From Notospermus geniculatus (lineage: Eukaryota > Nemertea > Pilidiophora > Heteronemertea > Lineidae), in contig NMRB01000001.1 in NCBI GenBank assembly GCA_002633025.1, forward strand, positions 1,010,210-1,074,209: a stretch of 64,000 bases of DNA, written 5' to 3'. The translations under genes were made by a program, and so were the position numbers. Of this stretch, positions 1 through 11,200 are shown piece after piece; positions within the stretch are counted from its first letter, which is position 1, and each line of letters begins with the position of its first letter. Below the pieces are notes generated by a model that saw only the letters and a program-made list of their open reading frames with translations, searched no databases and had not been told where the DNA came from.

Positions 1-1
1 T

Positions 2-1366
2 AAAGCATTTTGGGGGTACTACAATAGTAAAACGGCCAGATTCCAACAAATCCCCACCTTAATAAGCCAAGACGGAGTAGAGGCAGAAGATGACAAAGAG
101 AAGGCTGAGTGCTTAAACGAGTTCTTCAGTAGTATTTTTACTGTGGAAGACACCACCACAGTCCCAACATTGCCGACTCGAAACACGGAAAATCAAATGC
201 CACCCGTTCAGATCACCTCGGACGTCGTTAGGAAGAAACTGAGTGAACTCAACACCACGAAAGCCCATGGACCCGATAAAATCCATCCTGTCATCCTTTA
301 TGAACTGAGGGAAGAGCTCTGTGTACCACTTTCACTGTTATTCAAAATGAAATGGTCCATGGACCATGTGCTCACTCATTGACATAGTGTAATGACAGAG
401 AGAGGATGATCGAACATCTGGGGCAAGTCATTCCCAAGTTGCAGGACTTGTTTTTGGCCACCTGGAGCGAAGCTAAGAATCGAATCGGACCGAAACTTGG
501 TTAGGGTTAGGCCTATGTCCCAGAAGAACAGATGACCTGCATGTTCAAGTGTAGGCCTANATTAAGAAAGCCTACTCACTTTTAGGCACCATTAGGAGGA
601 CATTTATTAGCTTACCAGGCACGATTTTCCTTCCCCTGTTTAAAGCTCTCGTGAGACCTCATCTTGAGTATGCTCAAGAGATTTGGAGTCCCTGGAGAAG
701 AGCGGACATCGTCCGACTAGAGCGTGTGCAAAGGAGAGCGACTAAACTTGTGCGTGGCCTTAGAAACTTGTCATACACTGACAGACTCCGTAGATTGAAT
801 CTACCCACCCTCGTTCACAGAAGGTTACGTGGGGATATGATAACTATGTTCAAGATCACTCATGGCCTACTTCTAACCTCAGCTGCAGTGCCGTTCAGTC
901 GGAACGTGACAAACCGAGGTCATCCTATGAAATTGGAACCTGAAAGGTTTAGAACGAGGAGCCGAAGGCACTTTTTCTTCAATCGGATTGTCAAAGACTG
1001 GAACAGCTTACCACCAGAGGTAGTCATGGCACCCTCTCTCTTTTCCTTCAAATCGCGGCTAGACAAATTCTGGGACGGAACGAGGGATCGTTATCAGTAT
1101 TGACTTTTTATTAGACAAGAGGATCGTTTGTGCCACAACGAAGGAAGTAACATGAACAATCACCATGTACAACGAGTGGCTGGACAATGTGCATGTATAT
1201 ATAGTGTATATAGTTATGAGAGATTTTTAAACAACTTAAATTATTTTTGCGTCGAACCCAAGCCGTGCGCACTGAGAACGAAGTATCCCAGTACATTTAC
1301 TCGACTGAAGAGGCAAAGACCCGTGAGGGCCAAGCCTTATGATGATGATGATGATGATGATGATGA
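2..1366 (+). mobile_element. CR1-like non-LTR retrotransposon, broken copy
   Basis: Two pieces of a LINE reverse-transcriptase ORF are visible. Piece 1 (2 to about 345, one open frame) contains KAFWGYYNSKTARF, then DDKEKAECLNEFFSSIFT and KAHGPDKIHPVILYEL, the linker and the first RT block (GPDKI) typical of CR1/Jockey-type elements. After LSLLF the similarity stops. Piece 2 (about 563-1103, ending in TGA) has the C-terminal RT thumb region: LFKALVRPHLEYA, RVQRRATKLVRG, and a terminal DWNSLPPEVV block, ending DRYQY. The catalytic palm, with its two-Asp motif, is missing. A single N at 560 sits immediately before piece 2, so part of the break may be an assembly join. About 240 bases after the stop there is a (GAT)n run at 1339-1365, which looks like the microsatellite tail of the element. 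It is not functional as it stands. Confidence 0.85.
1339..1366. repeat. (GAT)n microsatellite
   Basis: About eight uninterrupted GAT units are followed by GAAGATG. The run lies downstream of the CR1-like RT stop codon and is most simply read as the element's 3' tail. Confidence 0.9.
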
Positions 1367-1667
1367 AGATGTGACTCATTCATGCATTAGGCTTGGGCCC
1401 CCTCTAGCCTATCTAGGCCTATTCCATGGGACCATGCATCTGCATGCGAGAGTGTGTGTGTGCTGCAGCATCCATCCATGCACCTCACCTCCACAGCACA
1501 ACACCAGCGCCGTCAGCAGGGAGCAGCACTGCACTGCCAGCACTAGGCTAGGCCTAGCCTAGCAGAGCTCAGCATGCACTATGCAGTGCCACTGCCAGTG
1601 GCAGTGCAGTGCCAGTGACAGTGTCTAGACTCTAGCACTAGGCCTACTTTTTTGCGATCAGGCTTAC

Positions 1668-1824
1668 TTTCAGCTTGGAGATTACCAACAGCCACTTCTA
1701 CAACAGCTTCTTTAAGTTTAGAATAATGTTCAGAGTCAGAACTATCGCTGTCAGAGTCATCATTCACGTCATTCCTCCTCTTGTTGTTTTGCAGGCCATT
1801 TTTCAACAACATGGGCGCTGACAT
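1668..1824 (-). CDS. Probable first coding exon of a divergent gene (CUSTOS-like?), rest outside window
   Basis: Reading the minus strand from an ATG at 1824, there are 52 codons plus one base, followed by a strong splice donor (AAA|GTAAGC; intron begins at 1667). The peptide starts MSAPMLLKNGLQNNKRRN, then an acidic run DDSDSDSSDSEH, then KLKEAVVEVAVG. An acidic Ser/Asp cluster followed by an LKEA-type helix resembles the N-terminal region of CUSTOS (C12orf43) proteins, but the similarity is short and low-complexity, so the family call is a guess. The frame stays open past the donor for some 30 codons, into sequence that looks non-coding. Further exons would lie left of position 1. The CR1-like element would then sit in its first intron. 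The gene is head-to-head with MORC2, with 1.4 kb between start codons. Confidence 0.45.
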
Positions 1825-3261
1825 ATTGGATTGAAAGCGAGGCTCGTTAATAATCTAGCCTGGTTCCTTTGGCCACCGTCAGATGGCGTGATGGCGTGTT
1901 GTACAACACGCCATCTGACGGTGGCCATTGGAACCAAGCTAACAGAGTTCTAAGTTAAATTACAAATTAAACATTAATCACGAAATTGAATTATGTTATT
2001 TGGTGTCAAAAAGCAATAGGAATATACAGAACGTAGATTGATCACGGAGACGACTATTGGTACCCTATTTTTGTCGGAAAAAATTGTCAAGGGACCGCGG
2101 ACTAATCTCCTTTTTGGACGTAATCAGTCCGCACGGAGGGAACGTCAATTCGTGAGAATACTGCATGCACTGTGTACTTATTTTTATCTTCCTTTTGCTA
2201 ATAAAAACGTTCGATCATTTATTGGGTTGTTACACAACATCGTTTAGATATTATCCCAGTACTCTGTGTTATTCTGCAGTCATATACTGATCCCTGAATC
2301 ATGAAATGATACATTGCTTTGCCGGCTTTTTCTGTTGCCTTTTCAGTGCCCTGTGCATTTATGCACACGCTGTGATGTAATGTATGTAGGCTGGGCTTCA
2401 CAGCAAAAGGAAACTGAGCATGCTGAGTCTGACTCTGTCTTGTCACTGCCAATGGCCTTTGTAGCCTTTGTGGTGTCTGATGACGTCCACCCAATCACTG
2501 ACCAGCCTTCACTGTCCAGAGGTCAATAGGCAGGGCTAGCTAGCTAGGCCTAACAGGCCTAAAGGCCTACTTTTGTTTCTATTTTTATTTCATCATGCAT
2601 GCCATAAATTGTCATGGATGGATAGGCCTAGCCTATAGGCCTACTTGATATTGGTTGGTTGGCATTGCTCTATTTTAGCCTACCGGTATGAGTCTCTAGG
2701 CCCGGTACTAGGGTACAGGCGTCACGTAGGCCTCTTTAATTAAATAGGCCCAAAAAAATTAAGTAGGGCCATATTACCTAGCTATTACTACTACATGTAC
2801 TAGGCTAGGCTAGTATATGTAATGTCGATTTTGTCAAAAGGGGTGGTTGTCAAACTCATCTGTAATAAACTTCTGTTGTAGCGTGTGAAGAGGTGGTGCA
2901 ACTTATATTCCCACCCAGTCATGCAGTTCATCTGGTGGTGAGATGCAGCATTACCAATCATGTCATTGGCATCAGCCTATAGGCCTATTGTTTGAATTGT
3001 CGTGACATTGATCCATGCTGAACCTGGAACAAGGCCTTAAATTAAGGCATTATGTCTTTCTGTCCAAACATACTAGGCCTAGACTGGAGAAGAGTGCTGC
3101 TAGCACATTATGCATGGTACTGTGTGAACATTCCTTCATCAGTTACTTCTTTTTCATATTCTGTTTTAAAAACAGTAATATTCTCTTTATATATGCAGCT
3201 GAGATAAAAAGAAGTCAAATTTGCTGAATACATCACTGACAGGAGGTGTACCAACCTCAGA
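1825..3261. promoter_or_regulatory. Intergenic region between divergent starts; candidate bidirectional promoter
   Basis: This is the 1.4 kb between the minus-strand ATG at 1824 and the MORC2 ATG at 3262. No convincing exon is seen. It holds a hairpin at 1862-1935 and an AGGCCT-rich stretch at about 2530-2820. A possible splice acceptor (ACCTCAG at 3254-3260) lies just before the MORC2 ATG, so a 5' untranslated exon further upstream is possible. Promoter function is inferred from position only; I see no decisive TATA or initiator site. Confidence 0.3.
1862..1935. repeat. Inverted repeat, 29 bp arms
   Basis: The left arm (1862-1890) and right arm (1907-1935) are reverse complements with two mismatches, separated by 16 bases. 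The arm core is GCCACCGTCAGATGGCG. It resembles a small fold-back element. A related CACGCCATCTGA string occurs at 5622-5633. Confidence 0.85.
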
Positions 3262-5266
3262 ATGGCCTATACAGGCTTGAGTCGAGCTCAACTGAGCTTT
3301 GACTACTTGCACACCAATTCGTAAGTTGCTTCACTCAGTTCTATGCTGTAGTCTTCCCTTAGTGTATGGAAATAATACTTGATGATGTGCACCTTGTTAT
3401 AACTTGCTGCCACATCTTTTGTTGCTGATTTTCAATCTCAGTGTCTTAGCATACTGGTCATCTCTTGCAGAACAACTCATGAGTTTCTGTTCGGTGCTCT
3501 TGCTGAGTTAGTCGACAATGCGAGGTATGTTAAGTGGAAATTTGCATTTAACTTCTCACACAGTAGTTTTGAATATGGTGGACCCCCCCCCCCGGCCCCC
3601 GGCTGATAATCATGATAATCATATGTTATGATCTAACCACACACCTCAGCCTGAGTTAGATTGTCATTTGACACTGAGTAGTCGTCTCTTCCTTCTCAGC
3701 ATTAAACATGCCAAATAATAGCTCTTTATTCTTGAAGGTCATGTATTTTACTCCCCTTTACACATGTTTCAGGGATGCCACTGCAAGGAAAATTGATATC
3801 TTTACAAGTGAGTATGGGAAGTGCAAGAGGGATTTTCTCTCTCGAGTCCCTTGTGTTACATCATCCGTGTCAATTAATCTGTACCTGATGATGTCCTGGT
3901 ATTCATGGCAATTCCTTAAACTCTGTCTTCATAGTTGATACTTGGAAATGGTTCCTTCTGTTAAAAAAAGAAGACAAATAGCAATGACAATCACATAGTT
4001 TCTCGCTATCGTTTCAGTGAAAGATGAACAACTTCGTGGTGGATTTATCATGTGTTTCCTTGATGATGGTGAGGGAATGGACCCAGGTAAAGTAGCATGG
4101 TTTTCCATTGGTTTATGGTTTGTTATGTCAGTGATAGTTCAGCCACTTTACACCACGCAGCACCTTAATTCTTGCAACCTTAATTTTTTCATTTGGGAAA
4201 TCAATAAGAGTGGATTCTGGGAAGTAATTCTCCCTTCCACCTCCTCCTCCTCCTCAGCCTGAGAAATGTTATTTTCCATTCAAGATGAAACAGCCGACAT
4301 CATCACATTTGGAAAGTCATCAAAGCGATCTATGGATTCGCACTTAATTGGAATGTACGGCAATGGGCTGAAATCGTAAGTACCCTCTGTTTTCAGTGCG
4401 GTTGTGAGCTACGCTGGATGACTTTTGCCCTTCAGAGATTACAACTGCTTAAATTTACCTGGTAGGATCTCAGCCTGTTCGAGTTTACCTTCATTTGGTT
4501 TTGTTATCAATAACTGTGGAATTTCATGGTTAGTGGCCTCTGTGGTGATTATTCATCCATTTCCATTGCAGTGGTTCCATGCGTATTGGTAATGACATGA
4601 TATTGTTCACAAAGAAGGGACAAACGATGACATGCCTTTTTTTATCACGGTCGTTTCATGAGGAAGAAAATATTGAAGAGGTAAGTTCTCACATTGGATT
4701 TAAATGAAAGTTTCTGTTTATTGTGAACTCAATGGAGTTGCAGTTGGCTCCCACTTCTGCGCCCATTTTCAAACCCAAGTGTGATACGTCTCTTAGTTTA
4801 CATGCAGGCAACCTCACATTTACATGTGTTTACCCATTTCAGGTCATTGTTCCGATTCCCTCATTTGAAAGGGACACAAAGAAACCTATCGTCACAGGAG
4901 TGACAGACAGAGAAAGGGTAAGCTTCAAAATCAACGGAAAAAAACCTGCAGTGGTCGCACAAAATATTAGAAAAATGATGAACATGTAATGCAGTATCAC
5001 CTGAATATCGCCTGGTCAATTTGAAATTCATGATCTGTTTTCCAGCAAGCAGTTGAGATGGGCTTGATCTTGAAATATTCACCATTCCGTACCGAGAAGG
5101 AGTTCTTCGATCAGTTCAACAAAATTCCTGGCAGATCGGGGACACTGATCATGGTGTATAACCTGAAATTGTTAGATAATGGAGAACCAGAGTTGGATAT
5201 CGATTCAGATCCCATGGATATTTTGCTGTCGAATCCCACCATAGAGGAATTCGATTCTGATGAAGG
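3262..5266 (+). CDS. MORC2: MORC2 exons 1-8 (GHKL ATPase domain)
   Basis: Coding exons: 3262-3320, 3471-3524, 3773-3807, 4018-4086, 4285-4375, 4572-4680, 4843-4917 and 5046-5266. Reading across the junctions gives the Bergerat-fold signature: catalytic Glu and Mg/ATP-binding Asn in [11 protein letters not shown] (exon 2), the lid-side DDGEGMDP motif (exon 4), FGKSSKRS and GMYGNGLKS (exon 5), then [15 protein letters not shown] (exon 6), SPFRTEKEF and [20 protein letters not shown] (exon 8). All donors and acceptors are GT-AG; exon 8 uses the less common donor GTGGGT, chosen because it alone keeps the phase into exon 9. All ATPase residues visible here are intact, so the enzyme should be active. 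Confidence 0.93.
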
Positions 5267-8200
5267 GTGGGTATAATTATATGAGTTTTTCCGTTTTTGC
5301 CAAAGAAAGGCAACCCTTTTTTCCTCGTCAACAAGATCCGAGTGGAGAGCTAAGTTGTCTGGATATATATATAGGCTTGCTCCAAATTTCACATTTAGAT
5401 TATATCCATTACATATGATGGGTACAGCTGTCTTGTAAGAGTGTCACTGAAATTATTCTGGAAAGAAGGCCCCCTCGGTCATTCAAAATGTCACTGTTGC
5501 GGTGATACCTTGGATCAAGCCATCCATCCATCCATCGTTCTTTCTTAGTCTTATATGCCGAGCAAGAGCTTTTTGGAGTGACTTCAGGGTAATGTTGGGA
5601 GCATGACGAATTGCTCGCATAACACGCCATCTGAAAGAACTTGTCATGTTTAGAATGATAAGTCTGATCAGATTACAGTTTTGGGATAGTCCAGGTGTGA
5701 AATGAATTGGCCCCTAATTTGATCCAGATGTTACTTTCTGGTGAGTGTGGAGATGTGCCTTTGGCCTTATACTGAATGTACTTCTCTGCATGCAGAGCCA
5801 ACACAAACAGGTGTACTGAATGGTACAACAGATGGTAAGCATCTACCAAAACACAGGGCTAGAAATTGAACCGGAGGAGGGCCTTTGAAGTATTTCCCTC
5901 CGGGCTGCACAGTGGGTCACTTGGCCTGTGGACCTGAAATCAATTATAGGTTTTGATTTGTATGTTTTCATGGAATTTCATCGCTACGTGGTCTCATCAT
6001 CCAACAGAAAGTATTGCAATGAAGGTCTTAAAAACACCTAATTTTGTTGGAAGGATAGTGACATCCCTAAAATGGGCCTTAATCTTTGATCACCACGATG
6101 TTCATGTTATAAGTTCTAATTGTTTTCATTGTCCACTAGGCCTGGTATATTGGTGTTTGTACCTTGAGCATGGTTTGGGAGAAGATTTTTGCTCCTTACC
6201 CAAAAAGCCCTTCACAGTCTTGGTGGGTGACTACTCCTACAATATTCTTTTTAACCCACCACAAACTGCATGCAGTGAAACACTGTTTGTTTTGGCTTCA
6301 TACTCTCGTTTCGGCCAATAATGGGTACAGAAATTAAGGTGTCCTTGAATTGGTGTAAAACTGGCTGTTGGAATGGAATGAATTTTATGTGCATCTTGAG
6401 TGAATTGTACTATCTTGTTCAAATACCTGATCCACTGTCACGATTTAGAATTTCAAGCCCTGTTTTTCTTAGCTTCAGTGCATATTTACCAGTGGTCTGC
6501 ATTGTACTGCTGTCTTGTTAGTACTGGAGAAGTGATTTTTCTGTTATGTGATTTTCACTCATGGTCATTCCCATTCTTCTCAAGCTTCTTCACAATTCCT
6601 GGCATTCATTTTAGTCATGTTTTGTTTCATACACTGATATATAGTTCATCGTTGTTCAGTTCGCAGTATGATTGTGTTATTTAAAGGCCAGGGTCCATAC
6701 TAAGAATACCACCGAGATGTCAGTTGTAATGCATTATTGCATTATTGACCCTCTGACCTACCGTAGATTTCAATGGGCCCCAGCCTTTAAGCTTGGTCTA
6801 AATATCATTCCTAATGAAAATTTATAATTTCTTTTCATCTTATACCTGCTTTAATAGTTACAATTTCTAGTTCACATAGTAGATTCATGTATACTTGTAC
6901 ATAAATTCATACTTGAGATGTATTTCTCTCAGCATGGTATTTTTCATCATTTCACATTGTTGTCATGACTATCTCTTGTTGAAATGCTCTTATCTGTGCT
7001 TCATCATTCTTGTCATAGTTCATTCCTGGTTATGGAAATGCATGTCAGGAGCAATCTGTAATTCATCACGTTCGCTCTCACAACATCAGTTTTGCCTGGG
7101 GTGATATCATTGAATCCTCACTCAAGTATACCGATTCCGGTTCAGCATTTCTCTTTGAGTGTACCATATGTCTTACTAGGCTGTACAGGGTGCTGCAAAA
7201 AGATGCCTGAAGCAATGGTTGTTCTCTAACTGCTTTTGCAACATGTAGTTTAGTTGTATTACTTTTATGGGAAAAAGTTGCCTTTTGGGACAATGATAAC
7301 TTCATTTAGATTCATCATCAGGAAATGGTGTTTTGCAAGGGTTGTCTGTGGCAGATGGTGTTAGACATCACAAAATTGATGACCGGTATACCTTTCACCT
7401 GCTTGCAAATGCGTGCATCTTAGATAGGAGGCTACTTTCAGGTCTTTCAAAAAAGGTCTTTTTCTCAGTGGCAGTGCTTGCCCTTTCACTGTAGATAACC
7501 TTTATTTACACACGTGTGTGTATGATTCATAGAAATATGCATTTTACTGTGTACTATGTTCCCAAGAGTGCACCATGATCAGCTTGTAGCATGCTCACAT
7601 CCGTAGCAACAGTGGATCAGTTCTTTGAACTAAACTAGTGCTAGGTCGACTTTTATGACAAAAGTGTTTTCCATGACACTGAACAGATTTTCTGTCCTGT
7701 CTGTTCATGCTACTCATATTTGTAGAGTTTGTAAAGTAAGAAGAACCTTGAGATTGTGGGGAAAACGTCTACTCTCCCCTCCCAGTGCACATAGATGTAG
7801 CATCAGTTACAATGTAATAACTGCCCTGCAAAACATTTCTTATCTTTTTGGTGTATATTCAGGTTACTCCCAGAGCGACGATCATTTCGAGCATACACAT
7901 CAATACTTTATGCGGACCCACGAATGAAAGTTTACATACAAGGAAAGAAAGTACGGACAAAAAGATTAGCAAGTTGTTTGTATAGACCCAAAATGTACAA
8001 ATACTCATCGAATAGATTCCGAGCAAGATCGGAACTTGAGGCAAAGAAATCCATTGAGGAGGCAAAAATTGGTGAGTATTTATGGAGGTTACGGTAGTGC
8101 AGTGCACAGAAGGTTTCAATCATGACTGAGAAGTTGTTGGAAGTGTCTCCCTGGTTCAGGCATGTGTGACAAGCTAGTGCTCCCTGGTACTCTGAGGAGG

Positions 8201-11200
8201 ACCTTAATGCATGTAGTAGAGACCATAAGAATTAGAATTACCAGTACATGAACATGTATTTTTATGGAGTTAATATGATTATGAAATTATTTACATGTAT
8301 TCTTATTCTAGCTGAAATGAGGGCAAAAGAGGCCGACTCCAAAGCAAAAAATTATCAGAATAAACACACCAATCTCACAAAAGACCAGAGGGTAAGCATG
8401 AAACCTGAAGTATATTGCAGTGTTGTTGGTTGAAGTTCTGCACATTTGTCGTTTCTCAGTGTTGATCAAATGAACAGGATTTAGTCCTGAAATTGCGCTC
8501 CCCATCAAAGTACTAATCAGTAATCAGTTAATTACTTTGATGAAGTGGTTTTAATACTGAACTGTAATGTCGTCTTCCCATCTTGTCAATTTTCTCAACA
8601 TTCCAGGCAGAACTGCGGAAGCTCCAGACAGCAGCAAATGATCTGAAAAAAGAAGCACAGCTGAAGAAGCTTATATCAGAAAGGAAGAGCAAGTGAGTAA
8701 TCCTGGTGATATTCAATTTTGGCTTTAGTTTTACATTGTCAACACTTTTACCTATAGAAGACACCCTGCATTAATTCTTTGATGAATGGGAGTCATGTTT
8801 GAGACGGTGTTCTGGAAAAAGATGTGCTTGTCCTTATCACCTCGGTCATTGTTTTTCAGGGCCCTAAAGGATCCAAAAACACTAAATTTCATATTTGGAA
8901 TCAATTTAGAAAACCGGTGTCAGGATGGCGTGTTTGTGTATAACTGTAGTCGTCTGATTAGAATGTACCAGAAAGTAGGCCCTCAGAATGATGGAGGAGT
9001 GTAAGTATCAGCATGTCTGTCTGTGATCTTTCCATACATGTACCGGTACTTGGTCGGCTTGGTGGCACCTGTTGTGCAGAAACAGCATTGATTTGACATT
9101 CATAGTTTTAGACTTAAATCAATATCATTACGAGATTATTGAAAGCAGTAGGAAACTGGAGTGCCCTGAGAAAACCTACGCTGTGTGAGTTAATGTGATC
9201 GTGTCCGGCATTTTATTCCAGAAACTGCAGTGGTGTAGTGGGTATAGTTGATGTCCCATATTTAGTCTTGGAACCTACCCACAACAAGCAGGACTTTGCA
9301 GATGCCAAAGAGTACAGGCATTTACTGAGAGCCTTAGGAGAACACATGGTACAATACTGGAAGGATGTGGGAATAGTGCAACAAGGAATTACAACATTCT
9401 GGTAAGTTGGACATGATGAATTCTTTCTTACTGTCATTTAAATGCTGATTTTAAGCCAATTTTCTCTGACTTTGTGTGTATGGGTACACATCTTGAAGAG
9501 AAATTATGGGTCATCAAAAGCTTGCTTGTATTCCAGGGAAAATTATGGTTATATAAGTTCAAATTGGAAAGATCCCCCATCTGGTGATATGAAGTTTGTG
9601 AAGAAAAGGGCCACACAGATCAGTAGAACATTACAGTGTGGTAAGTAGATTTAAAGGGCCCTTATAATCAGCTAGCTATTAGGCTCATATCAGTGTGGTC
9701 ACTTCATCACAGGTGGCGCTAGTGGCAGACAGCTTACTGCTTTCGGCTCAAATATTGATGTTTAGTGTATTTCACTTGCAATACATGTCAGAATTAGATT
9801 CTCATGCCGACAGATCGGTGTAATGAGCACATCAAAATGCCTACAAGGAGGCTGCTTGTAGGGTCCCTTTGAGGATGAGCCTAGCTAGGGAGTACACTTT
9901 GTATTTTGATAATCTCATGCTGCATCATTGTGTTACATTGGGCTGTCTGAATGGTGCAGTGGAAACATCAGCACCTATCACCTCTGACAGTGTTTCTGCC
10001 ATAGAGGGGGGATGATCCCCCCTCAAAAATTTCAAGGCGGGGATATCCCCCCTCAAGTTTGCAGACTAACCTTTTTCAAATATCACTATTTTCACTTCAG
10101 TAGTGTTTTTCTTTAATTTGTTACATTTCAAATGCAATTTTCATACAGAAGGAAGACTAATTTTGGAGTGTAAAAAAATGACTGGAGGACATTTTCAACC
10201 CAAAAAAAAACCAAAAAATATTTTTTTTGAAATTTCCCCCTCCTTGACAATCCTGGCGGAAACCCTGTCCGAGGTTCAGGGTTCAATCCCCAGTCCGACC
10301 CACTCTATACGTGATAGAGAGGATAATTCTTTGACAGTGCAGATTCTCCCCCGGTGCTCTGTTTCCTCCTGCTGTACTTTAAACTTGACCAACATTATCC
10401 TTAGAGCTTTAATGCCGTATCTGGTGCTCAGCTCTAGATTCAATATCTTTTTTATTGTATTACAGATAATTGCTTGAAATGGCGGATATTGCCATTTGTT
10501 GCCAGCAATGTTGGAAAGAGTTTCAATGATGAATGGGAGTGTTCAATGAATGCAGACCCAGCACACAATAAGTGTTCATCTGCAGAGCAGAACATGAATA
10601 TCCCAGAGGGTAGCTTGAAGAAAGATGTCAAAACTAAGGAACAGAAAGAGAAGGAAATTGAAGAGGTGGGAAGATTTTCAAACCACAATATTGTATTCTC
10701 AAATCAAAGTGTAGTGTTCTCTATAATTTGAGGAGTCGTCCCCATTGCTTCCAGATGAAGGGGGTGCTTGTATGTGTAATGTGGTCAGTGATCTGTGCTT
10801 GATTTTCTTTCTGGCTCTTGAATTTTCAAAGCTGATTCTTCATTCAGGAGATAAAAAGGAAGCAAGAGCAACTGGACAAACTTCAGAAAACGAGGTCAGT
10901 CTCGTCGTCGCGGGATCTCAGGAAACCTGAACCTGAAAAACAAGTCTATAAGGTAAGATAACTGAACTCGGACTGAGAAATGTGAATGACAGGCAAATGT
11001 ACTGATGGTTTCCACGGAAACAGCACTCTCATGCTTCGTCCTTTATGAAGGACACTTGGATGTGCTATGTTACGCAGTAGTTGAGTGGAAAAAATGGCGA
11101 AAAGTACAGAAACATATTCTTGAATGAATAAGTAACCTGGATATAATTGCTTTTCTAGGCAGCAGCATCTGTGACAAATCAAAGGTCAAATTCTACAAGT

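Noticed and set aside
10265-10330. tRNA- or SINE-like B box (GGTTCAATCCC) in MORC2 intron 14
   Set aside because: No matching A box at the right spacing and no cloverleaf could be drawn; probably chance or a decayed SINE.
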